The notes below the pieces were generated by a model that did no database searches, was not told the DNA's origin, and worked only from the letters and a program-made list of their open reading frames with translations. Positions 40,041 to 45,160 of a stretch of DNA of 45,160 nucleotides are shown piece after piece. The position numbers were made by a program, and so were the translations under genes. Position 1 is the stretch's first letter; each line of letters starts with the position of its first letter. Origin of the DNA: a virus; IMG/VR virus record IMGVR_UViG_3300033148_004581, positions 1 to 45,160 of that record, one strand, 5' to 3'.

Positions 40041-41064
40041 TTGTCGTTATCCTACTAAAATCTCTCCTTGCGTAGGGTACTTTTCCCTTACGCTTTTCCA
40101 AACATATATTATATTTCTGTTGACACCAATTTTTCAAATCATCCTTCCTTATATAATACTCACCCATAAAATAATTTATCACATCCCTCAACATATAATT
40201 CCCCCACACATCCCCGAATACTATTCCGCTCTGCAACCTCGGATTCCAGTCTATCAATTTCCATCCTCCATCACCGCTCTGTGCATGCTTAAATTGAAAT
40301 CCATGTACACCATACAACTGATTCATCTCCCCCAAAAACTCACATACATCATATACATGCTCAAAAAATTCATGCTTCGCCACCGTTGTTTTTCCATCCA
40401 TCTCTTCCATCCTCTTCCTCATTAGCATCTCTTGTATCATCCCATCATGGTAAAGCACATCAACACTCAAAAGAAAACCATTACAATATTCCTGAAAGTA
40501 CCAATCATCTTTATTCAATTTTGGATAAGGTATATCACCATAATACCACCTCTCTTTACCAGACTTCACAACACCTATATCTTTACCAAAAGAATTGATA
40601 TTATCCGTTACAACATAAAAACCCCTACCACCATTACTGCTTTTCTTTTTCAAACATGCCCTATCTTCCTTCTCTGATACCAAAGGATACAATTCATTTA
40701 TAAATCCCTCATCAATACTTAATATTTTCGGCACTACATATTCAAAACCGCTACCGTCCAACATATCCCACAACTTTCCCTCTGTAAATTCGGTCAACAA
40801 CAAGTTGCCTGTTCCGAATACAGACTTATCCATCACTTCTGGCTCAAACATAAAATCATGCAATTTTTGCGTATTCAACGGTACAAATAAATCAATCTCA
40901 CCATACCTCTTTGCAAACTCACTCACATCCTCCACCCCATCATAATCATTTTTTAACTTCCTATCTATCCGTATGATCTCTACCTCTGGTTCATACCATT
41001 TTTGTATGTTTCTGCAAATGCTACTGCCACCAATTCCCTCACTTCCAAAAACCATAATTCTCAT
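40033..41064 (-). CDS. ATP-grasp ligase-like protein
   Basis: A 343-residue protein. The N-terminus FGSEGIGGSSICRNI resembles a pre-ATP-grasp Rossmann domain. ACLKKKSSNGGRGFYVV is the glycine-rich ATP-binding strand, YFQEYCNGFLLSVDVLY the central strand pair, and WKLIDWNPRLQSG the acidic metal-binding N-x-R region, as in carbamoyl-phosphate-synthase-like ligases. Such enzymes join carboxylates to amines or thiols. The substrate is unknown; it overlaps the start of the sulfatase-like gene, so both act together in expression. Confidence 0.75.
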   Translation of the reverse strand: MRIMVFGSEGIGGSSICRNIQKWYEPEVEIIRIDRKLKNDYDGVEDVSEFAKRYGEIDLFVPLNTQKLHDFMFEPEVMDKSVFGTGNLLLTEFTEGKLWDMLDGSGFEYVVPKILSIDEGFINELYPLVSEKEDRACLKKKSSNGGRGFYVVTDNINSFGKDIGVVKSGKERWYYGDIPYPKLNKDDWYFQEYCNGFLLSVDVLYHDGMIQEMLMRKRMEEMDGKTTVAKHEFFEHVYDVCEFLGEMNQLYGVHGFQFKHAQSGDGGWKLIDWNPRLQSGIVFGDVWGNYMLRDVINYFMGEYYIRKDDLKNWCQQKYNICLEKRKGKVPYARRDFSRITTNE

Positions 41065-41072
41065 AAAATAAT

Positions 41073-41122
41073 CCTTAACTTACCTTAACTCAACGCAACA
41101 TAACATGACTCAACTCAACACA
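41073..41122 (-). repeat. Pentamer leader array A
   Basis: Read on the minus strand this is a run of about ten degenerate 5-bp units of the form TTNNG (TTGAG, TTATG, TTGCG, TTAAG). It ends in GTAAGTTAAGGATT, a few bases before the ATP-grasp ATG. The last TTAAGGA is a plausible ribosome-binding site. It shares its last about 25 bp closely with arrays B and C. Confidence 0.8.
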
Positions 41123-41127
41123 CCAAA

Positions 41128-41412
41128 TTATTCAAAATCTATATTTATCAAATTATCCAATGATTCTTGATAATACCCATCAACTTCTTCAACCTCAACA
41201 TCCTTATCCAAAAACTTCTCAAAATCAATATCCCCGGCACTCAATGCACTCTCCTTTACAGCTTCCAATGCGCTTGCCACATCCACCTGTGTTTCGTTTT
41301 CCTCTGCCAACTTTGACAACACATACACTCTATCAAGCACATCACCACTAATATTTATTACATCCCTCACATTCTCGATCTTTCTTACTGCTCTATTTGT
41401 TTGTAATAGCAT
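41128..41412 (-). CDS. Small acidic protein
   Basis: A 94-residue protein, strongly acidic in its C-terminal half (DIDFEKFLDKDVEVEEVDG), with a helical N-terminus (RKIENVRDVINISGDVLDR). No family is recognised. A position between the metallophosphoesterase and the ATP-grasp gene, each with its own pentamer leader, suggests a regulated unit. An accessory or inhibitor role is possible but unproven. Confidence 0.55.
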   Translation of the reverse strand: MLLQTNRAVRKIENVRDVINISGDVLDRVYVLSKLAEENETQVDVASALEAVKESALSAGDIDFEKFLDKDVEVEEVDGYYQESLDNLINIDFE

Positions 41413-41419
41413 AATTTTT

Positions 41420-41474
41420 CCTTAACTTACCTTAACTTAACGCAACATAACTAAACACAACTCAACATAACTCA
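41420..41474 (-). repeat. Pentamer leader array B
   Basis: About ten degenerate TTNNG units on the minus strand (including TTATG, TTGAG, TTGTG, TTTAG, TTGCG, TTAAG) end in GTAAGTTAAGGAAAAATT immediately before ATG 41412. It fills the whole gap between the acidic gene and the upstream phosphoesterase stop. Confidence 0.8.
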
Positions 41475-42284
41475 TTATGCCTTCAACGCTTTGTGTGTAT
41501 TCTCTGGCAATACTGCAATCTTCTCACCCCACTCAACACTCCCATCATCATACACATCAAAACACATTATTCCGAAATCTATTGCATCGTTAAAATTTTC
41601 CATCCCGTACTCGCTTCCAAATCCCTGTAATGACGGACAAGTAATAATCCAACTCCCTAATGATTTCTGTGCATGAAAATAATGTACATGACCCCTCAAT
41701 ATAAAATCAGCATTCGGTTCTTTCCCTATTCCACTGTTTATCAAATTCCAAAGATTCTCTCTTGCTGGTGCCGTTGCTCTTCCGTGTGGTATGCTCGATC
41801 TTCCAACTTTATGTTTCAAATCAAAGGTTACATTTTTACCCTTCTCACATTCTATCTCAACAAAAGAATGCGATTTTAAACTTGCACCATCTATACCATC
41901 ACACACATCCTCTTCCCAATCTCTCACATGATACCTTGATCCATACACCATAAAATATTTCTCTGCTTTTAACACTTTCAAACATTGTGTTGCCATACTT
42001 ACCTGTGCGCTTCTCTTTGTTCTAATTGAATCCCTACCATCATTTTTTGATTGTTTTCCATCAACAATATCTCCAAGCACAAACCCTATATCTATTGGAT
42101 ACAAACTTGCCATTATTGCATTATACCACTTCCATTGTGCTTGCTGTATTCTTACCCACGGTTCATCTTCTGTATTGTTTGGATTTCCTTGCCACTCCGC
42201 TGGTGTCATACCAACCCTGCTTCCACAATGCAGATCATTCACGGTAACTATCCTCTTAAAACCTCGCTTCTTCTTCTTCGCCAT
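41475..42284 (-). CDS. Calcineurin-like metallophosphoesterase
   Basis: A 269-residue protein. TVNDLHCGS supplies Asp and His of metal site 1, VLGDIVDG the bridging Asp region, YGSRYH replaces the usual GNH block, and LRGHVHYFHA gives the last two His ligands. This is the metallophosphoesterase fold used by phage DNA repair nucleases and cyclic-nucleotide enzymes. Substrate is unknown; proximity to an HD phosphohydrolase suggests nucleic acid or nucleotide metabolism. The replacement of Asn in GNH by a Ser-Arg-Tyr stretch is noteworthy. Confidence 0.78.
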   Translation of the reverse strand: MAKKKKRGFKRIVTVNDLHCGSRVGMTPAEWQGNPNNTEDEPWVRIQQAQWKWYNAIMASLYPIDIGFVLGDIVDGKQSKNDGRDSIRTKRSAQVSMATQCLKVLKAEKYFMVYGSRYHVRDWEEDVCDGIDGASLKSHSFVEIECEKGKNVTFDLKHKVGRSSIPHGRATAPARENLWNLINSGIGKEPNADFILRGHVHYFHAQKSLGSWIITCPSLQGFGSEYGMENFNDAIDFGIMCFDVYDDGSVEWGEKIAVLPENTHKALKA

Positions 42285-42310
42285 ATATTTTCCTTAAAAA
42301 AATAAATAAT

Positions 42311-42360
42311 CCTTAACTTACCTTAACTTAACGAAACCTAACTTAACTAAACGCAACTAA
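42311..42360 (-). repeat. Pentamer leader array C
   Basis: About ten units on the minus strand (TTAG, TTGCG, TTTAG, TTAAG, TTAGG and so on) end GTAAGTTAAGGATTATT. A second, separate ribosome site (TTTAAGGAAAA) lies 20 bp further on, just before the phosphoesterase ATG 42284. Confidence 0.8.
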
Positions 42361-42361
42361 T

Positions 42362-42934
42362 TTATTCAGCCTTTAATTTCTTAACCTTGAAATCCTTCAC
42401 CTCAAATCGTCCATACAATCCGCTCTGCCTTGGTCTCCAACGTAACAACCCTATAAACATCCCCGAATAGGAAAGGTATTCTTTCAGCTTTTCGGGATCC
42501 ACTGTTTCATCCAGCACCGTGATCTCTGCCTTTCCCTTCCACTTATCTATAATAGGAAATGTTTTCCACACCCTGCTTGTTCCACCCTTCTTACCATCAG
42601 AAGGAACATGCACCCTTATTTTTTTTACCTTATCCTCTTTGATTCCCAGCATAACATCCTTCAAAACCATAACCCCAGCTTCAAAATGCTTTGTATATGT
42701 TGCCTTGCCCTTTCCCGGCACTGTCTCGCTAACATACTTTGCACATCCCTCCAAGCACTTTTTTAATGCTGGTGCCGGTATAAATACCTCCCCATTTTTA
42801 TCTGTATGTAACTTCTGCTTCCACGTTCTATCCTCAAACGCTTCATGTGTCTCCCCTTTTGCTTTCTTCTCCAATAGCACCTTACTATAACTTAACGGAC
42901 TCTGCCCAACCAATGTGCATGTAGCTTTGTACAT
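42362..42934 (-). CDS. Conserved phage protein with RAMP/Cas7-like look
   Basis: A 190-residue protein of a family I recall from many phages without a settled function. GQSPLSYSK at the N-terminus, E-RTWKQKLHTDKNGEVFIP, then APALKKCLEG, a basic region, and a C-terminal SGMFIGLLRWRPRQSG leading to LYGRFEV are its recurrent blocks. The order of strand, IP-ALK helix and the final G-RP--GL-GRF loop recalls RAMP-fold proteins such as Cas7. That similarity is my inference and no active site is visible. It precedes the phosphoesterase and may bind nucleic acid. Confidence 0.5.
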   Translation of the reverse strand: MYKATCTLVGQSPLSYSKVLLEKKAKGETHEAFEDRTWKQKLHTDKNGEVFIPAPALKKCLEGCAKYVSETVPGKGKATYTKHFEAGVMVLKDVMLGIKEDKVKKIRVHVPSDGKKGGTSRVWKTFPIIDKWKGKAEITVLDETVDPEKLKEYLSYSGMFIGLLRWRPRQSGLYGRFEVKDFKVKKLKAE

Positions 42935-42960
42935 CTTTGTTCTCCATAAAAAAGAAAAAT

Positions 42961-43012
42961 CCTCACCTTAACTTAACTGAACCCAACTCGACTTAACCCA
43001 ACCAAACTCAAC
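42961..43012 (-). repeat. Pentamer leader array D1
   Basis: On the minus strand, TTGAG, TTTGG, TTGGG, TTAAG, TCGAG, TTGGG, TTCAG, TTAAG units end GTTAAGGTGAGGATTT. It lies upstream of the RAMP-like gene, whose proximal ribosome site (GGAGAAC) is 10 nt before ATG 42934. It overlaps the 23-codon ORF. Confidence 0.75.
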
Positions 43013-43039
43013 GAATTTATCTCCTACAAAATCATACAT
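42968..43039 (-). CDS. 23-codon leader ORF inside the repeat region
   Basis: A short ORF from ATG 43039 to TAA at 42968-42970. Its ATG follows the GGAT end of array D2 at the same spacing as genuine genes follow arrays A-C, and most of its coding part is array D1. It may be a leader peptide whose translation governs the RAMP-like gene, or the remains of a small gene between two arrays. Confidence 0.35.
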   Translation of the reverse strand: MYDFVGDKFVEFGWVKSSWVQLS

Positions 43040-43049
43040 AATTACAAAT

Positions 43050-43114
43050 CCTTACCTTAACATAACTCAACCGAACACAACCAAACTCAACAAAACACAA
43101 CTCAACGCAACTAA
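43050..43114 (-). repeat. Pentamer leader array D2
   Basis: The longest array, about 13 degenerate TTNNG units on the minus strand ending GTTATGTTAAGGTAAGGATTTG. It starts 6 bp after the PIG-L stop and precedes the 23-codon ORF. Its 3' end is one unit shorter than in A-C. Confidence 0.75.
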
Positions 43115-43120
43115 CGGGAT

Positions 43121-43708
43121 TCATTCCACTATCCTTATTGCTTCAAATATTTCTGCATACTGCTTCCCAACCTTGCCACCATAATGTTTTGCCAACTCAA
43201 TAAATTTATCACCATCAAAATAATCTCTCCAATCTTGACTTTTAAAACATTTTATCCCCTGTATCTTTTTCTCTATATCCTCTTTCTCCAATACGCTAAA
43301 AACATCCGAATCTATTTTAAACACATTCCACTCAAGAATATATCCAAGAATACTGCAATATTTAAAACACCTCAAAGATTCTTTATATATCTGTTGATGG
43401 TCTTGGTGTATGTCTGCACCACATGGGATAAACACTAAATCTGGCTTATAGGATTCTTTTATCTGTAACATCTTATCAAGTATTTGCTGTCTATCTCTTC
43501 CAAAATTTCTCACTTCAAAGTTGTGGGCAAAACCTTTTATTCCAAACAATGTTTTATATTCATTAAACTCTTCAACTAAATCTGTTCTATCAACAAAAGA
43601 AAAACAAACCTCTTTCACCTCATGCCCAAGCCGAACATGCTTTGCTATTGTTCCACCCATTGAAAAACAACCATCATCCGTATGCCCACTTAATACAAGC
43701 ACCTTCAT
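43121..43708 (-). CDS. PIG-L/LmbE-family deacetylase
   Basis: A 195-residue protein. KVLVLSGHTDDGCFSMGGTIAKH carries the zinc ligands of the family (usual form HPDDE-L--GGT) with His-Thr-Asp-Asp; FIPCGADIHQDHQ supplies the third ligand and His. The length is typical. These zinc enzymes remove acetyl groups from N-acetyl-glucosamine in lipids, mycothiol or glycans. With the glycan cassette nearby, a GlcNAc-type substrate is plausible. I choose ATG 43708, which overlaps the upstream stop (ATGA) and has GGGAG 9 nt upstream. Confidence 0.82.
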   Translation of the reverse strand: MKVLVLSGHTDDGCFSMGGTIAKHVRLGHEVKEVCFSFVDRTDLVEEFNEYKTLFGIKGFAHNFEVRNFGRDRQQILDKMLQIKESYKPDLVFIPCGADIHQDHQQIYKESLRCFKYCSILGYILEWNVFKIDSDVFSVLEKEDIEKKIQGIKCFKSQDWRDYFDGDKFIELAKHYGGKVGKQYAEIFEAIRIVE

Positions 43709-45048
43709 TTTGTGTACTCCCAAAACTTCTCTATATACAAACTCTTTGCTTCTGCTGGTGTTAATATCTTCTCTATCTTTATTACTTCATGCGGTTCTAT
43801 ATATTTCCAACCCCAGCCGTCCACCATATAATCAAAAAACCTCTGTGCTTCACTCACCAACAATACCTTATCTGCCCACTTCACAATCATTTCAGATTCA
43901 TCATCTAACTCCAAATTAAACGCTTCATATATCTCTTTATATATTTTATCTTCCAGCTTTGTTATCGCTCCACCATTCTCATCATTCAAATATCTCTTCA
44001 TTGGTGTTATTACATCACTCATATATGCTTCCAATGCATCATGTAATAATCCATGTATCCTTATTTCTTCTGGTATTATCCTTGAAACCTCTATACAATG
44101 CTGTGCTACCGAATTATGTGCGCCAAACCCTTCACAAAAATATGTGTGTGTAGATGTTGCAATCCCACCAACATATTCTTCCCCCTCATCATATGCCTTT
44201 ATTATTTGCAAAACATCTTTTCCGCTCCTTAATTCTTTTTTAAAATCATCTGCTTCCATGATAGACTTTATTTTTTTTATCAATCGTATTGGCTGAACAG
44301 CCCCAATAAACTCAAATATTTTTTTCCAACCTCCTTTTAACTGAACATAACAAACTCCGCTTGTTCCTTTTGGTGCCATACGATACTGCACGCCAAAATT
44401 GTTAAAAATTCTTACAAGTTTGTCTAAAACAACACCTTGCTTTTGCCCAACAGCACACTGCGTTCCCTTTCTGTTCTTTATTGATATATTCCCTTCACCA
44501 TCCCAAAAACCACTTAACCAACCACCAACCCTGCCCCCCCAACAACCCCAAGGCTCAAGAAATTTATGAAGATAACGCTTCCTTCCTCGTTCAATATCAT
44601 CTTTAATTTTTTGTGACGTTAACCATGTTTGATTGTGCGATTGTTTTGTTGCTACAAGCCAAGGGTGTTCAGCGGATGCACGAACAGTACTGCCATCTGA
44701 CATTTCTAACCTAATAATTTTCCTTTTTGGATTTTGCTTATGGGTAACAAATGTTGGTCTTATTTTTCTTCGCTTTTTGTTCCCACTACCAGAAAAAAAT
44801 GGGTATTCATCGAATCCAACCAAACAATCTCCAACATCAATATCACCAACGGCAACCCAAGTTAAATCACTCTTCAAAACCCTCTGCTCTTGTGTTGGAC
44901 AATAAAACTCTCTTGTATGCCCATTGTATCTGCACTTCATACTTAATGCATGTGCTATATCTATTATATCAATCTTATCAGCATTGCTCCCAGTGTAATC
45001 TATTTTTTGATTGCAAAACGTTTGAAACCAATAACTATCATTACCCAT
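43705..45048 (-). CDS. HD-domain phosphohydrolase (YfdR/YfbR-like) interrupted by an intein
   Basis: A 447-residue precursor. Residues 1-49 and 313-447 join to a 184-residue HD-domain protein: IDIAHALSMKCRYNGHTREFY + SVAQHCIEVSR with His, then GLLHDALEAYMSD with His-Asp, and KWADKVLLVSEAQ with Asp. This is the layout of the YfdR/YfbR family, which hydrolyses deoxynucleotide phosphates. Residues 50-312 are a 263-residue intein with a LAGLIDADG endonuclease domain, described separately. Splicing would restore FYSVAQH at the metal site. The right gene in the cluster may be in nucleotide metabolism; DatZ-type dATPases are relatives. Confidence 0.88.
   Translation of the reverse strand: MGNDSYWFQTFCNQKIDYTGSNADKIDIIDIAHALSMKCRYNGHTREFYCPTQEQRVLKSDLTWVAVGDIDVGDCLVGFDEYPFFSGSGNKKRRKIRPTFVTHKQNPKRKIIRLEMSDGSTVRASAEHPWLVATKQSHNQTWLTSQKIKDDIERGRKRYLHKFLEPWGCWGGRVGGWLSGFWDGEGNISIKNRKGTQCAVGQKQGVVLDKLVRIFNNFGVQYRMAPKGTSGVCYVQLKGGWKKIFEFIGAVQPIRLIKKIKSIMEADDFKKELRSGKDVLQIIKAYDEGEEYVGGIATSTHTYFCEGFGAHNSVAQHCIEVSRIIPEEIRIHGLLHDALEAYMSDVITPMKRYLNDENGGAITKLEDKIYKEIYEAFNLELDDESEMIVKWADKVLLVSEAQRFFDYMVDGWGWKYIEPHEVIKIEKILTPAEAKSLYIEKFWEYTK
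44113..44901 (-). mobile_element. Intein with LAGLIDADG homing endonuclease domain
   Basis: In frame within the HD gene: 263 codons. Cys50 starts block A (CPTQEQRVLKSDLTW, then VAVGDIDVGD). Block B is SDGSTVRASAEHPW with His128. The endonuclease motif is GGWLSGFWDGEGNISI near 175-190. Block F is ATSTHTYFCEGFG, and block G ends His311-Asn312, followed by Ser313 as extein +1. All catalytic splicing residues are present, so it should splice. Only one clear LAGLIDADG motif is seen; the second is degenerate (FEFIGAVQ near 245), so endonuclease activity is uncertain. Confidence 0.9.
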
Positions 45049-45061
45049 TGCTCTCTCCCTG

Positions 45062-45160
45062 CTAACTTTCCTTGAAATAATCTATCATATTCTGCAAATC
45101 ACTAAACACCGGTATATTATTTTTCTTTGCACGTTCTATCTCTCGCTTTGTTCCCTCGCT
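45062..45160 (-). CDS. C-terminal end of a DUF4406/deoxyribosyltransferase-like protein (partial)
   Basis: Only the last 32 codons are inside the window; the gene continues beyond the right edge. SEGTKREIERAKKNNIPVF resembles the C-terminal helix-strand (S-GT-REIE-A---G-PVF) of nucleoside 2-deoxyribosyltransferase-like and DUF4406 proteins, which act on nucleotides. The similarity covers a short piece, so the call is weak. Its TAG lies 13 bp before the start of the HD gene, as expected for one operon. Confidence 0.4.
   Translation of the reverse strand, partial: SEGTKREIERAKKNNIPVFSDLQNMIDYFKES

Noticed and set aside
41073-43114. CRISPR array
   Set aside because: The repeats are only 5 bp and degenerate, without equal repeats and distinct spacers of 25-40 bp, and no cas genes are near (apart from an uncertain RAMP-like look).
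43705-45048. Z-genome (2-aminoadenine) DatZ system
   Set aside because: The HD enzyme belongs to a family that includes DatZ relatives, but no PurZ or MazZ is seen in the window, and its signature is closer to YfdR; the neighbouring genome outside the window would need checking.
1-45160. Stop-codon reassignment or other non-standard code
   Set aside because: TAA, TAG and TGA all end recognisable proteins at their expected lengths, and no conserved family is interrupted by an in-frame stop.

Overview
The window is about 45 kb of a tailed double-stranded DNA bacteriophage (Caudoviricetes, siphovirus-like). Every gene I can support lies on the minus strand, so transcription runs right to left. 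The phage call rests on a recognisable set of head and tail genes: large terminase with Walker motifs, portal, Mu-F/SPP1-gp7-type minor head protein, protease-scaffold-capsid fusion, tail tube, frameshifted tail chaperones, tape measure, and a distal-tail set of the gene-transfer-agent type (DUF2460, DUF2163, NlpC/P60, J-like hub). The DNA is AT-rich and uses the standard bacterial code with ordinary Shine-Dalgarno sites and at least two clear sigma70-like promoters. The host cannot be named. A heptosyltransferase-like domain, lipoproteins and a candidate u-spanin favour a bacterium with an outer membrane. I see no integrase, repressor, endolysin or tRNA.

Layout from the right edge (first transcribed) to the left. 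41-45 kb holds DNA and nucleotide-related genes: an HD phosphohydrolase split by a LAGLIDADG intein, a PIG-L deacetylase, a phage protein with a possible RAMP-like look, a calcineurin-like phosphoesterase and a small acidic protein. Several of these genes are preceded by peculiar degenerate 5-bp repeat arrays. 28.9-41 kb is a long glycan/envelope cassette: ATP-grasp ligase, sulfatase-like hydrolase, a GT2-GT9 fusion, further glycosyltransferases, a polysaccharide pyruvyltransferase, two related methyltransferases and, strikingly, a full-length MurB. A DNA methyltransferase and a YopX protein are embedded in it. 21.5-28.8 kb carries a small-terminase candidate, several small cysteine-rich proteins, the large terminase, a lipoprotein, tiny membrane proteins, a nucleotide-sugar-dehydrogenase-like protein, an FmdB-type zinc ribbon, a sulfotransferase-like protein and a Fis-like HTH protein.

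A strong promoter at about 21.5 kb then starts the virion operon: portal, minor head protein, zinc ribbon, capsid polyprotein, connectors, tail tube, chaperones, tape measure, tail tip and fibre (2.3-21.5 kb). The left end has a two-membrane-segment lipoprotein resembling a u-spanin, a holin candidate, a second promoter, a short paralogue of the fibre N-terminus, a DUF1617-like protein and 132 bp of very AT-rich DNA.

Genes are tightly packed, mostly with ATGA or TAATG stop/start overlaps. Using those overlaps I corrected several starts and found six small genes of 18-55 codons. The most interesting signals are the glycan cassette with MurB, the pentamer leader arrays, the intein at the active site of the HD enzyme, an internal ribosome-binding site placed exactly at the protease/scaffold boundary of the capsid polyprotein, and an A AAA AAC -1 frameshift site joining the two tail chaperones.
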